Assembly (NCBI RefSeq): GCF_020687165.1
Contig: NZ_JAJEQC010000004.1
DNA: 64,000 bases
Direction: 5' to 3' (one strand)
Origin: Hominenteromicrobium mulieris
Lineage (GTDB): Bacteria; Bacillota; Clostridia; Oscillospirales; Acutalibacteraceae
Shown: positions 41,636-50,550 of the stretch, one piece after another
Numbering within the stretch: the stretch's first letter is position 1
How the letters are laid out: every line of letters begins with the position of its first letter
Made by a program: the position numbers and the translations under genes
Notes under the pieces: model-generated
The model's input: only the letters and a program-made list of their open reading frames with translations
Databases searched by the model: none
Told to the model about the DNA's origin: nothing

Positions 41636-42880
41636 TCAATAATCGGAGATGCGAATACGGCCTTCAACCTTTACGCCGCGCGCTTCCAGCGCTGCCAGCT
41701 TATCGCTGAGTTCCTTCTCCGTAAGGTTTTCCACCGTAAAGCCCGCTTCGCCCTGTACCGGTCTTTTCGCAAGCAGCGGCGTGATCTTGCCGAAGACGTC
41801 CGCCGCCGTGTTCAGCGCCGTATCGCTGTCCTTGGCGGAAACGCGCACGAATGCGGACGTTTCCATGCTGCCGAAATCGGCCACATAGTTCGGTTTCGCA
41901 TCCTCCCAGAAGAGGTACTTGCGTGCCTTAAAGTGCTTCACACAGTCGATGACGTCCGCCACAACGGCACTCGCCGTGGGCAGCTTGCCCGCGCCTTTGC
42001 CGTAGAACACCACGTCGCCCGTCGCGTCGCCGCGCACCATAATGCCGTTGAATACATCGTCCACGCTCGCAAGCTGGCTGCCGCGGTGCACGAACATCGG
42101 GCAAACCATAATATGCACCTGTCCGTTTTCGAGCTTCTTCACAGAGCCGATGAGCTTAATGACACCGCCCCAAACGTCTGCAAAATCGACGTCCTGCAGC
42201 GTGATCTTCGTAATGCCCTCTGTGTAAACGGAATCCGGGTACACGTGCGTGCCGAACGCCAAAGACGCCAAAATGCAGATCTTGCGGCAGGCGTCCAGGC
42301 CCTCCACATCGGCGCTCGGGTTGCGCTCCGCGTAACCAAGCTGCTGTGCAAGCTTCAGGGCGTCTTCAAAGTTCATCTGCTCGCGGATCATCTTCGTCAA
42401 AATGAAGTTCGTCGTGCCGTTCAAAATACCGGCAATCTCCGTTACATCGTTTGCGGCAAGGCACTGGCTGATGGGGCGGATGATCGGAATGCCGCCGCCG
42501 ACGCTCGCCTCAAACAGGAAGTTGAGGTTATTCGCCTGCGCGATTGCAAGGAGCTCCGCGCCCTTTTGTGCCACAAGCTCTTTATTGGAGGTCACAACGC
42601 TCTTGCCGTTTTCCAGACACGCCTTCACAAAGTCATACGCCGGGTGCAGGCCGCCCATCACTTCCACGACGATTTGTACCTCGGGGTCATTTAAAATGAC
42701 GTTGAAATCCTTCGTAAAGCGGTCGCTGTACGGCAGGCCCGGGAACTCCTTTAAGTCCAGAATATACTTAACATGGATCTCTTCCTTCGCGCGCTTCGCG
42801 ATGCTCGCCGCATGAGAGGTAAGCACCTCCAAAACGCCGGAGCCGACCACGCCGTGGCCGAGAACTGCTATGTTTGCCAT
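41636..42880 (-). CDS. hom: Homoserine dehydrogenase
   Basis: A 414-residue enzyme. The NAD(P) site is AVLGHGVVGSGVLEVL near 4-19; the catalytic region includes GILNGTTNFILTKM near 171-184 and the Lys/Asp pair near 205-220 (GYAERNPSADVEGLDACRK). A C-terminal ACT-like domain follows. ATG 42880 (MANIAVLG) is chosen because GGAAAGGA lies upstream at normal distance. Confidence 0.93.
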   Translation of the reverse strand: MANIAVLGHGVVGSGVLEVLTSHAASIAKRAKEEIHVKYILDLKEFPGLPYSDRFTKDFNVILNDPEVQIVVEVMGGLHPAYDFVKACLENGKSVVTSNKELVAQKGAELLAIAQANNLNFLFEASVGGGIPIIRPISQCLAANDVTEIAGILNGTTNFILTKMIREQMNFEDALKLAQQLGYAERNPSADVEGLDACRKICILASLAFGTHVYPDSVYTEGITKITLQDVDFADVWGGVIKLIGSVKKLENGQVHIMVCPMFVHRGSQLASVDDVFNGIMVRGDATGDVVFYGKGAGKLPTASAVVADVIDCVKHFKARKYLFWEDAKPNYVADFGSMETSAFVRVSAKDSDTALNTAADVFGKITPLLAKRPVQGEAGFTVENLTEKELSDKLAALEARGVKVEGRIRISDY

Positions 42881-42904
42881 TTCCATTTTCCTTTCCACGC
42901 GGAT

Positions 42905-43342
42905 TTAACCGACGATGCTGTCAATCTTAATAACGCCCTGCACCTCAAAAAGGCGCTTCAAAAGCTCATCAATCTCAATACTCATGTTTTCGCTTCGCGC
43001 CGAGACCGAAACGAACGCTTTGCCCTTTACCGGAATATTCTGGTTAATGGTCAGAATGTTCGCGTTCGCCTTATAGAATACCGTCAAAAGGTTCACAAGC
43101 ACGCCGGGCTTGTCGTTTAACACGACCTGCACCGTCATAATGGAGCCCGTTTCCTTTTTTGTATACGGAAAAACGGCGTTTTTATACTTATAATATACAC
43201 TGCGGGAGATGCCCGCCATCTTGACCGCCTCTGAGGTGTTTGAGGCTTCGCCGGTCTCCAGAAGCTGGTTCACGCGGATGACCTTCTGGTATACCTCCGG
43301 CAGAACGGATTCGTCGATCAAAAGAAACGATGTGTTTTCCAT
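42905..43342 (-). CDS. ACT-domain regulatory protein (UPF0735/PheB-like)
   Basis: A 145-residue protein. The N-terminal helix-turn-helix-like part (PEVYQKVIRVNQLLETGE, then GISRSVYYKYKNAVFPY near 47-63) is followed by an ACT domain (VVLNDKPGVLVNLLTVFYKA near 76-95). Such proteins are normally first in Thr/Phe operons and are thought to sense amino acids. ATG 43342 follows AGGTGGTGG. It is the promoter-proximal gene of the operon. Confidence 0.87.
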   Translation of the reverse strand: MENTSFLLIDESVLPEVYQKVIRVNQLLETGEASNTSEAVKMAGISRSVYYKYKNAVFPYTKKETGSIMTVQVVLNDKPGVLVNLLTVFYKANANILTINQNIPVKGKAFVSVSARSENMSIEIDELLKRLFEVQGVIKIDSIVG

Positions 43343-43381
43343 TGTCCACCACCTAAGTACGTTTGTATTGCGTCGATAAAC

Positions 43382-43410
43382 AGTGTAGCACACTTTTCGG
43401 CAAAATTCAA
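43382..43410 (-). promoter_or_regulatory. Promoter of the threonine-pathway operon
   Basis: On the minus strand TTGAAT and TACACT with 17-bp spacing, about 40 bases upstream of the ACT gene. No leader peptide or T-box is visible, so amino-acid control is likely at protein level. Confidence 0.6.
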
Positions 43411-43470
43411 CCCAAATTTCTTTCCTTTCCCCCTTTTTCTTATTTTGATCTATCTCGTACAAAAAGCAAC

Positions 43471-43499
43471 AGGACCCACTCTTAAAATGAGTGAGTCCT
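43471..43499 (-). terminator. Terminator of the penicillin-binding protein gene
   Basis: AGGACcCACTC / GAGTGaGTCCT stem, then a short T-rich stretch on the minus strand. Confidence 0.6.
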
Positions 43500-43548
43500 G
43501 CATAATACACGTTAAATCTTTATCATGGTCTGCATTCTGCAAACCGCT

Positions 43549-46047
43549 TTACGCCGCCGGTGTTTCCGGCTCTGTCGGCGGTTCCGGGGTAGGCTCTACC
43601 GGCGGTTCCGGGGTAGGCTCCGGCGTCGGTTCCGGGGTAGGCTCCGGCGTCGGGGCCGGCGTTGCGGTCGGGGCCAAGGTCGGCGTGGCCTCCGCCGTCG
43701 GCGATGCCGTAGGCTCCACGCTCGGGGACGGGCTCGGCTCCATGCTCGGCTCCATGCTCGGCTCTATGCTCGGCGACGGCGTTGCCGTGGCGCTCGTCCT
43801 TGCAATGTGGTCGGATCCTCCGTCACACGTCCTCGGAATGTTGTTCTGCGAATACCAGCCGTTTGCAATGTGCACGCAGTTCGGGCCGGGGCGCAGGCCG
43901 CTGTCGCGGCAGTAGGAAAGCTGCACCACGTTGTCGCTCAGCACATAGCTGCCGCTGTGGAGGAAGTCGTAGTAGTTCGCTTCCATCCAGTCGATGATGC
44001 CGTTATACATCTTCTTTGCGCTGTTCGTGTCGTAGATCTCTTCCTTATATTCGTGGCCGTTCCAGATGCCGCACACGAAAGCGGTTGTGCCGCCCATGTA
44101 CCACACGTCGTTGCTGTCTTCGGTCGTACCGGTCTTGCCGATCTGGTCAAGGTCATCGCGGCGCACCATATTTGCCGTGGGGTATGCATCCGTGTCCGTA
44201 CCGTTGATCGGCAGGTGCAGCAGCTTATTCATAATGGTCGCCGTATCAAACGAGATTGCCTGCTCCTCGCTGTGATTCTGCTGGTAATCGTAGATCACGT
44301 TGCCGTCGTTATCCTCAATGCGGTACACGGTGTACGGGGTGTAATACTTGCCGCCGTTGCCGAAGATCTGGTACGCGCCGGTCATCTCGCGCACGGAAAT
44401 ACCGTTCGTCAAACCGCCGATGGCCACGCCGCCGACGTTGTAGGAGTCTTCCTCCGAAAGCGATGTGATGTGCAGGTTCTGCGTGAGGAACTGGTAGCTC
44501 ACAAGCGGCGACATCTGGTTGATGAGCTGCGCCACCGGGGCGTTCAGCGATTCCGTAATGGCCTGATCCACATTCACCGTACCGGCGAACGTACCGTCAA
44601 AGTTGTTCGGGCCCTCGCTGCCGTCATCAAAGTAGTTCGGCAGCGGCTCATCCTTCAGCACGGTGCCGTACGTGATGAGATTGTTCTCCAACGCCGGCGC
44701 ATACACGCTGATGGGCTTAATGGAAGAACCCGGCTGGTTCGTGGAGTACGAAACGTTGTTCTGCACGCGGTTGCCGGTCTTTTTCAAAAGCTCGTTGTCA
44801 TCGTTTGCCTGGTTCGTGTTCACGCAGAGGATTCTGCCGTCATACTCCATCAGGCACACGCCGCTCCAAATGCCGTTGTCGCTCGTAAACTCCTGCCAGT
44901 TGTTTTTCAGGTAGTTTTCAAACGCCTCCTGCATCGGCACATATTCGGCGGAGTAGATCTTGAGACCGCCGTTATAAATGAGGTCGATTGCCATGTCGCG
45001 GTCGAGGTTTGCATACTGCATAAGCAGGTCAACGGTGTCGTTGAACACCTCTTCCTCGTACCAGTTCCACACCTCGGTGGAAACACTCTGGGTATCGGTC
45101 TCCTCTTCTTCGTCGTCCATTTCAAAGTCCACGCCGCGCAGCTTCAGGTTTGCGGATTGCTCCATCGCCTCGTCGTACTCCGCGCGCGTGATGCGCCCTT
45201 GGTCGTACATTTCGGAGATGACAAGCTCGCGGCGCTTGCGGTTCGCCTCCGGGTGGTAGAACACGCACAGCGCGGCCGGGTTTTGCGTCGTCGCGGCAAT
45301 GGTCGCACACTCCGCAATGTTGCAGTCCCAAATGTCCTTGCCGAAGTAGCCCTTTGCCGCGGCCTCCACGCCGTAATAGCCGTTGCCGTAGTTGACAAGG
45401 TTCAGGTATGCTTCGAGAATTTCATCCTTAGTATACTTCTTTTCAAGATTCAGCGCCATGAAGATTTCCTTCACCTTACGCATGACGCTCACCTGATTTT
45501 CGCCCGTCAGGTTCTTGATAAGCTGCTGCGTGATGGTGGAGCCGCCGGCGGTATCGTTGCCGGTCGCCATGCCGTATACCGCGCCTAACGTGCGCTTCCA
45601 GTCTACGCCGTGGTGCTCGTAAAAGCGCTTATCTTCGATTGAGATCATCGCTTCCTTCATAATGTCCGGAATCTGCGTGAAATCAACGCGCGTGCGGATC
45701 TCTTCGGCGTTATAGCGCAGGCGCTGCGTCCATTCCGCATTGTCCACGCTGTCTATGTGCAGGGAATCCGTCACATACATAAAGCTCGATTCCTTCAGTT
45801 TAAAGGAAGCAAGGCTTGCGTTCATCTCCACACCGTGGTAGCTCCAAATGACGGCCGCCACGCTCAAGCCCACAAGGCAGCCGGTGATGATGCAGATGCA
45901 AAGCACCGTCTTGAGGAGCTTGCCGAACATGGTAAGCACCGCATGTGCCGTGCCGCCGGCCGCGCGGGCCGTTTCGCCGTCTGTACGGCCCATGGGTCTT
46001 CCGCTCGGCTGCGCCGTGTTGTACTTATTGATGTCTTTTTTCAGCAC
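43549..46047 (-). CDS. Class A penicillin-binding protein with long Pro-rich tail
   Basis: An 832-residue bifunctional peptidoglycan synthase. A cytoplasmic N-tail and one membrane helix (near 48-70) lead to the GT51 glycosyltransferase domain: EDKRFYEHHGVDWKRTLGA near 124-142, then GGSTITQQLIKNLTGE near 154-169. The transpeptidase has SXXK in PGSSIKPISVY near 450, SLN-like SLNAPVAQ near 515 and KTGT near 626. After about 745 comes a tail of Ser/Pro/Glu and PTPEP repeats. The tail is encoded by short tandem DNA repeats and may differ in length between strains. Confidence 0.93.
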   Translation of the reverse strand: MLKKDINKYNTAQPSGRPMGRTDGETARAAGGTAHAVLTMFGKLLKTVLCICIITGCLVGLSVAAVIWSYHGVEMNASLASFKLKESSFMYVTDSLHIDSVDNAEWTQRLRYNAEEIRTRVDFTQIPDIMKEAMISIEDKRFYEHHGVDWKRTLGAVYGMATGNDTAGGSTITQQLIKNLTGENQVSVMRKVKEIFMALNLEKKYTKDEILEAYLNLVNYGNGYYGVEAAAKGYFGKDIWDCNIAECATIAATTQNPAALCVFYHPEANRKRRELVISEMYDQGRITRAEYDEAMEQSANLKLRGVDFEMDDEEEETDTQSVSTEVWNWYEEEVFNDTVDLLMQYANLDRDMAIDLIYNGGLKIYSAEYVPMQEAFENYLKNNWQEFTSDNGIWSGVCLMEYDGRILCVNTNQANDDNELLKKTGNRVQNNVSYSTNQPGSSIKPISVYAPALENNLITYGTVLKDEPLPNYFDDGSEGPNNFDGTFAGTVNVDQAITESLNAPVAQLINQMSPLVSYQFLTQNLHITSLSEEDSYNVGGVAIGGLTNGISVREMTGAYQIFGNGGKYYTPYTVYRIEDNDGNVIYDYQQNHSEEQAISFDTATIMNKLLHLPINGTDTDAYPTANMVRRDDLDQIGKTGTTEDSNDVWYMGGTTAFVCGIWNGHEYKEEIYDTNSAKKMYNGIIDWMEANYYDFLHSGSYVLSDNVVQLSYCRDSGLRPGPNCVHIANGWYSQNNIPRTCDGGSDHIARTSATATPSPSIEPSMEPSMEPSPSPSVEPTASPTAEATPTLAPTATPAPTPEPTPEPTPEPTPEPPVEPTPEPPTEPETPAA
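43563..43790. repeat. Tandem repeats encoding the PBP tail
   Basis: Two families: units of GGTTCCGGGGTAGGCTC and related (43580-43660, encoding PTPEP units) and a 15-bp-like CTCGGCTCCATG unit (43730-43775, encoding EPSM). Likely length-variable by slippage. Confidence 0.75.
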
Positions 46048-46165
46048 GTTTGACCTCCTGAAAAATCAAATTGCGCGGCAAAAGCGCACTTTGTCTGCAT
46101 AAATTGGCAAACCTTGGCGATACTAAAGCCGCAGGGCAAATCCTACTTAGAAAGGATGTATAGTC

Positions 46166-46600
46166 ATGAAAATGCGTCTTGAGTCCCTTATGCACGCCGC
46201 TCGGCAGCGGTACGGCGCATGGGCGGCGATCTTTATCCTTTTCGCCGCGCTGTGCACGCTTTCCGTGTTTTCCGCACGCGATGCGCGGGAAGCTGTGGCA
46301 GACCCCGCAAAAGCAGAAAGCGACTCTTCCGTTTATTATAGCCCAAACGATGCGGCAAGTCAAGAAACCGACCGGGAGAGCGCCGCAAATTCAGCAAATT
46401 TTAAGGAATACGAAACATTCTTCACCGTGCGCGCCTATAACGGCAGCGTGGCTGTTTTCAAAGACGGAAACGATGTGCCCCTTTACTGCATTGAAACGCC
46501 GCTTAGCAGCCTTACGGAGGAAGACCGCCGCCTGCTCGCCCGCGGCATTCGCGCCGAAACGCTCTCGGAAGCCTGCAAGCTGATTGAAGACTATGAATAA
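46166..46600 (+). CDS. BofC-like membrane protein
   Basis: A 144-residue protein with an N-terminal signal anchor (GAWAAIFILFAALCTLSVFS) and a C-terminal domain like that of BofC: FFTVRAYNGSVAVFKDG near 86-102, then TPLSSLTEEDRRLLARGIRA near 112-131 and KLIEDYE at the end. BofC is a forespore protein that restrains SpoIVB in the sigma-K checkpoint of Bacillus. The match is by pattern to the C-terminal domain only, so function is inferred. Starts near the divergent PBP gene with AGAAAGGA upstream. Confidence 0.65.
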   Translation: MKMRLESLMHAARQRYGAWAAIFILFAALCTLSVFSARDAREAVADPAKAESDSSVYYSPNDAASQETDRESAANSANFKEYETFFTVRAYNGSVAVFKDGNDVPLYCIETPLSSLTEEDRRLLARGIRAETLSEACKLIEDYE

Positions 46601-46602
46601 AA

Positions 46603-46635
46603 ACGCAAAAAGAGGACGCCCGCTGCCGGACGTCC
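46603..46635 (-). terminator. Terminator of the SASP gene
   Basis: GGACGTCCG / CGGgCGTCC stem followed on the minus strand by TCTTTTTGCGTTTTT. Confidence 0.8.
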
Positions 46636-46655
46636 CCGATTTGCCTAAATGTCTT

Positions 46656-46850
46656 TTACTTCATGCTTTCTTCGTAGGACTTGATCATCTTTTTGACCAT
46701 CTGGCCGCCGACGGAGCCCGCCTGGCGGGAGGTGAGGTCGCCGTTATAGCCCTGCTTGAGGTTGACGCCGACTTCGTTTGCGGCTTCCATCTTAAAGCGG
46801 TTCATCGCGTCCTGTGCTTCCGGTACCATCGTCTTATTGCTGCTGTTCAT
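46656..46850 (-). CDS. Alpha/beta-type small acid-soluble spore protein
   Basis: A 64-residue SASP: the conserved helix and cleavage region FKMEAANEVGV near 19-29 (germination protease site) and GDLTSRQAGSVGGQMVKKMI near 37-56. These proteins coat and protect DNA in the spore core and provide amino acids on germination. AAAGGAG ribosome site. Monocistronic. Clear evidence of a spore-former. Confidence 0.95.
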   Translation of the reverse strand: MNSSNKTMVPEAQDAMNRFKMEAANEVGVNLKQGYNGDLTSRQAGSVGGQMVKKMIKSYEESMK

Positions 46851-47245
46851 GTTTCATTCTCCTTTTTTCGGCGGCGCTTAACGCTGCGCCGCACTGCTTT
46901 TTTCGCGTTTGTTGTTCTTATTGTGCATGATGAAAGGAGCATTATGCGTGTCAATTTTTGCAAGAATGCGCAGTTTTTTGCGCCGCGCGGGAGAGAATAT
47001 TCTCTCCCCTGTCCTTCTCCCGCTTCTCATTTTCGCTCTGAAAAATGAAAACTGAGATGCCGCATGCAGCTTATGCGGTACCTCTCTATTTCTTATTATA
47101 AGGATTCCGCCGCAAATGTCAAGTCAATTCAGAACATTTGTTTGTGGTTTTGGCGGACATCTTTTCAAAAAAAGACCGCGCAGGGCGTTTTCGGCGCTGC
47201 GCGGTTCTTGAAATCCTGTTTGATCGATGTGTATTGAAATAGAAA
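46851..47245. other. Intergenic gap with a terminator
   Basis: No gene. Contains the SASP leader (a GCGGCGCTTAACGCTGCGCCGC near-palindrome at 46872-46893) and at 47175-47205 the hairpin ACCGCGCAG / CTGCGCGGT, which can end the MetE-like transcript. Confidence 0.55.
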
Positions 47246-48367
47246 TCACTTGCCCCAGACTTCCTCGGCGATCTCCTTTACAAGCGCGAGCTTTGCCCAC
47301 TGCTGCTCTTCCGTAAGCTTGTTACCGACCTCGCAGGAAGCAAAGCCGCACTGCGGGCTGAGGCAGAGGTTCTCGAGCGGCACATACTTTGCAGCCTCGT
47401 GAATGCGTGCGATGACGGCGTCTTTATCCTCAAGCTCCGGGCGCTTGGACGTAATCAGTCCCAAAACGACTTTTTTGCCCGGTGTGACGAAACGCAGCGG
47501 CTCAAAACCGCCGGAACGCGCGTCATCGAACTCCAGATAGTAGGCATCGACATTTTCATGTGCAAACAGGCGCTCTGCGACCGGCTCATAGCCGCCCCGG
47601 CTGGCCCAGGAGGAATTGTAGTTGCCGCGGCAAATGTGGGTTGCAACGGTGAGATCATCCGGTTTGCCCTCAAGCGCGAGGTTGTTGACCTTCAAAAGCT
47701 GATCCATGATGTCGCCCATCTTTTCCGGCTCCACGCCGAACACAAACGGCGCGGCGGGGTCTACGCAAACGCCCCAAGAGCAGTCATCAAGCTGCAGGTT
47801 GCGGCAGCCTGCGTCGTAGAGCTGCTTGATGAACGCCCGATAGATCTTTGCAACGTCCTCGAGCAGCTCTTCGCGGTTCGGGTAGATTTTATTCGTCGTC
47901 TCCGCGTTCATCGGGAAGATCATCTGCTCGTAGAACTGTGCCGGAGACGGAATGGTCTGCTTTGCGACGGTGTTTTCGTCCTCAAGCGCCTGCACAAACC
48001 GGAAGTGCTCCACAAAAGGGTGCGTACCCGTCAGCTTTAATTTGCCCGTAAGGTACGTGTCATCGACGACCGCAAGGACATCGTGGAACGGGATGCCGCC
48101 CTTGGGCGCAGAGTGGCTGACGCCCTCAAAGCCCCACATAAAGTCGAGATACCATGTCTTGCGGCGGAATTCGCCGTCGGTGAGCAGCTTATAACCCGCC
48201 GCCTTCTGTTTGGCGACAAGGTCGCGAATGGCGGTGTCTTCGGCTTCCTTCAGTGCTTCGTAAGTGGTTTTGCCGGCTTCATAATCGGCGCGAATCTTCT
48301 TCAAATCATTCGGACGCAGAAAGCTGCCTACATAATCGTAACGATACGGAAGTTTGATATTTTTCAT
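47246..48367 (-). CDS. MetE-like (cobalamin-independent methionine synthase C-domain) enzyme
   Basis: A 373-residue enzyme of the YxjG/YxjH group, equal to the catalytic C-terminal half of MetE. Visible are YVGSFLRPNDLK near the start, TDGEFRRKTWYLDFMWGFEG near 48-67, LQLDDCSWG, and zinc-ligand regions ATHICRGN near 250 and LSPQCGFAS near 340. These enzymes methylate homocysteine or related thiols. The ATG at 48367 follows GCAGGTG. A LysR gene upstream on the same strand may regulate it. Confidence 0.87.
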   Translation of the reverse strand: MKNIKLPYRYDYVGSFLRPNDLKKIRADYEAGKTTYEALKEAEDTAIRDLVAKQKAAGYKLLTDGEFRRKTWYLDFMWGFEGVSHSAPKGGIPFHDVLAVVDDTYLTGKLKLTGTHPFVEHFRFVQALEDENTVAKQTIPSPAQFYEQMIFPMNAETTNKIYPNREELLEDVAKIYRAFIKQLYDAGCRNLQLDDCSWGVCVDPAAPFVFGVEPEKMGDIMDQLLKVNNLALEGKPDDLTVATHICRGNYNSSWASRGGYEPVAERLFAHENVDAYYLEFDDARSGGFEPLRFVTPGKKVVLGLITSKRPELEDKDAVIARIHEAAKYVPLENLCLSPQCGFASCEVGNKLTEEQQWAKLALVKEIAEEVWGK

Positions 48368-48488
48368 GTTAATCACCTGCTGTTTGAGTTTGTGCTTACA
48401 GTATACAGGCAAATTTCCGTCTTGTAAAATACAAGAAAAAAGCGGTTTGCCATAGGTTTTTGCTATGACAAGCCACTTTCGGTTCGCA

Positions 48489-49391
48489 TTATTGCATTGT
48501 GAACCTCTTTAAAGCGTCGATATAATATTGCGCAAACAAGCTCGGCTCCACGTTTTCGCGCGTGAGATAACCGATTTCCATGTAATCGTCAAGATTGAGC
48601 GGCACGGCGACGATATTTTTGCCGTTTAGACTCTCGTTGATGACGCCGCTGCAAATGGTGTAGCCGTTCAGCCCGATGAGCAGATTGAACAGCGTTGCGC
48701 GGTCACAGACGTGGATGTCTTTGGCGCACTCAAGCGTGCTCTGAATTTCCTCGGAAAAATAAAACGCATTGTGGTCGCCCTGCTCATAGGAAAGGCGCGG
48801 GTACGGCGCTAAGTCCTCCAGTGTGACGCTTTTTCGCTTTGCAAGGGGATTTTCTGCACCCAAAAACACGTGCGGCCCCGCTTTGAACAGCGGGTGAAAC
48901 CCCAGCCCGTGCGCCTTAATCGTCTTTTTTAAGACCGTCTCGTTGAACGGGTTTAAATACAAAACGCCGACTTCGCTTTTTAATAACGCCACGTCCTCGA
49001 TGATCTCATACGTCTGCGTTTCGCGCAGGTGAAAATCGTACGTTTCGCCGCCGTGCTCCTTTAAAAGCGCTACGAAGGCCTCCACTGCAAATGAATAGTG
49101 CTGCGTGGAAACGCAAAAACGTCTGCGCACGGGCGCGCCGCCGAAATACCGCTCACGCATAAGGTCTAATTGGCTGTTCACCTGCCGCGCGTAGCCGAGA
49201 AATTCCTCGCCCTCCGGCGTTAAGGTCACGCCCTTGTTCGTGCGGCGGAAAAGCGTGACCTGCAATTCGTTTTCGAGCTCCTTAATCGACGCGGTGAGGC
49301 TGGGCTGCGCGATGAAAAGCCGCTTTGCCGCCGCGCTGATGGTGCCTGTTTCCGCCACGGCAAGCACATATTGAATTTGCGTAAGCGTCAT
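48489..49391 (-). CDS. LysR-family transcriptional regulator
   Basis: A 300-residue regulator with an N-terminal winged helix-turn-helix (IQYVLAVAETGTISAAAKRL near 6-25, then FIAQPSLTASIKELENEL near 26-43) and a C-terminal effector-binding domain (about 90-300). It lies upstream of the MetE-like gene on the same strand with a 121-bp gap. Its start overlaps the upstream Cys-rich gene. Confidence 0.88.
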   Translation of the reverse strand: MTLTQIQYVLAVAETGTISAAAKRLFIAQPSLTASIKELENELQVTLFRRTNKGVTLTPEGEEFLGYARQVNSQLDLMRERYFGGAPVRRRFCVSTQHYSFAVEAFVALLKEHGGETYDFHLRETQTYEIIEDVALLKSEVGVLYLNPFNETVLKKTIKAHGLGFHPLFKAGPHVFLGAENPLAKRKSVTLEDLAPYPRLSYEQGDHNAFYFSEEIQSTLECAKDIHVCDRATLFNLLIGLNGYTICSGVINESLNGKNIVAVPLNLDDYMEIGYLTRENVEPSLFAQYYIDALKRFTMQ

Positions 49392-49684
49392 GCGTTCTCC
49401 CCGCTTTCGGTTCTGTTTTCCGCTTCCAGCCGTTTTAATACGCCCAGGATGTCCTTGTAGCGCGCGATAACCTTTTGGTAGTTTTCGCGTCGGTGCGGAA
49501 AAAGGCAGTTCGTGCAGTCCTTGATGCCGTTTTCTTTATATTGAAACGCGCCGCCGCAGTTGCGGCCCAAAGCGTAAAGCGGGCAGTAGCAGAAAAGACA
49601 ATTGAAATTTTCCGGGTCCGCGCCCTTGTGGCAGGGAAAATACTCGCATTCTTTATGCGCAAAATAGCTGTAATTTTGAGACAT
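49388..49684 (-). CDS. Cysteine-rich small domain protein
   Basis: A 98-residue zinc-finger-like protein: HKECEYFPCHKG near 11-22, FNCLFCYCPLYALGRNCGG near 28-46 and DCTNCLFPHRRENY near 56-69. This is the Cys-rich small domain often found next to cobalamin or methionine genes in anaerobes. Probably binds zinc or another metal. Overlaps the LysR start by 4 bases. Confidence 0.82.
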   Translation of the reverse strand: MSQNYSYFAHKECEYFPCHKGADPENFNCLFCYCPLYALGRNCGGAFQYKENGIKDCTNCLFPHRRENYQKVIARYKDILGVLKRLEAENRTESGENA

Positions 49685-49760
49685 ATTGGCTCCTTTTAAG
49701 CGTGCAGGATACGCGTTTACGTGAACGTGAAGCTCGGGTTATGGTCACGTTTATCGCCTC

Positions 49761-50183
49761 TTATGCTTTGTCTTCCATGGTTTTCACCATGTTTTTGATG
49801 CGCTTTGGGTCGAGACGCGGGCTGCCGTAAGGGCGCAGGGCCAAAGCCATCAGCTTCATGGGGTTATCGTCCGCCGCAATGCGGTTAGAGCCCATTTTGC
49901 CGCACACCGTGCAGCGGTGAATGACAGCCCACTCCCCGTTTTTGCGCACCCACACGCTGATGGGCTCCATGACGCCGTGGCACGCGGACGCGCGGTCGCC
50001 GGGCTCGTTATCCACATGGACGCTCGAAAGGCAGTACGGGCAATGGTTGCGGTGGTCGCTGCCTGCGCCCTCGGGCAGAATTTCGCGCCCGCAGACCTTG
50101 CACGTGAACGGGTCTAAGCACGCATGCTTTTTGTAGTAGCCTTTTTCGTATTTTCTGCGCTTATTTTCACGGTTCACGGCCAT
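49761..50183 (-). CDS. RNHCP-domain zinc protein (1)
   Basis: A 140-residue protein with three CxxC-type pairs: FTCKVCGREI near 26-35, the family motif SDHRNHCPYCLSSVHVD near 42-58, and HRCTVCGKMGSNRIAADDNP near 89-108. RNHCP proteins are small, poorly known and probably bind zinc; some are encoded near ribosome or cell-wall genes. Overlaps the upstream paralogue by 17 bases. Confidence 0.85.
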   Translation of the reverse strand: MAVNRENKRRKYEKGYYKKHACLDPFTCKVCGREILPEGAGSDHRNHCPYCLSSVHVDNEPGDRASACHGVMEPISVWVRKNGEWAVIHRCTVCGKMGSNRIAADDNPMKLMALALRPYGSPRLDPKRIKNMVKTMEDKA

Positions 50184-50550
50184 ATCCTCCTTTGTCGCCC
50201 GCGCCGCCCATCATGCGGGTAAGCTCCTCTATTTTTTCCAGTGGGAACGGCGGCATGGAAAGCGGCCGCCCGGCAATGGAAAGCAGCAAAACGGGGTCGT
50301 CCTCGTCCGAAACGTGCGTAGAGGCAATCTCGCCGCAAAGGCTGCACCGGCCTAAAATCTCCCAGCTGTCATCGGGCTTCACCCAAATGGAAACGGGCTG
50401 TAGCTTACCGCCGCATTCATAGCCCTCGCTGTCCGCTTCATGGATGGCGGTAAGGCAGCGCGGGCAGTGGGCATATTCTCTTTCGGGCACGTTTTCCGCC
50501 GGCTCAAAGCCACAGGCAGGGCAGTGAAAACGCTTGGGGGTATATTCCAT
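50167..50550 (-). CDS. RNHCP-like zinc protein (2), diverged
   Basis: A 127-residue paralogue of the downstream gene: FHCPACGFEPAEN near 8-20, a changed motif YAHCPRCLTAIHEAD near 26-40 (RNHC replaced by YAHC), and GRCSLCGEIASTHVSDEDDP near 68-87. ATG 50550 follows AAGGAGG. The two genes form an overlapping pair, a tandem duplication in which one copy has lost the RN of the signature. Confidence 0.75.
   Translation of the reverse strand: MEYTPKRFHCPACGFEPAENVPEREYAHCPRCLTAIHEADSEGYECGGKLQPVSIWVKPDDSWEILGRCSLCGEIASTHVSDEDDPVLLLSIAGRPLSMPPFPLEKIEELTRMMGGAGDKGGYGREP

Noticed and set aside
41237..42694. 485-residue plus-strand open frame opposite hom
   Set aside because: Shadow frame; the minus strand encodes clear homoserine dehydrogenase and homoserine kinase.
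43563..43790. Short tandem units considered as a CRISPR array
   Set aside because: No constant repeat with unique spacers; the units are in-frame codons of a Pro-rich tail.
43525..45588. 687-residue plus-strand open frame opposite the PBP
   Set aside because: Shadow of the PBP gene; the Arg-rich low-complexity start comes from the tandem repeats.
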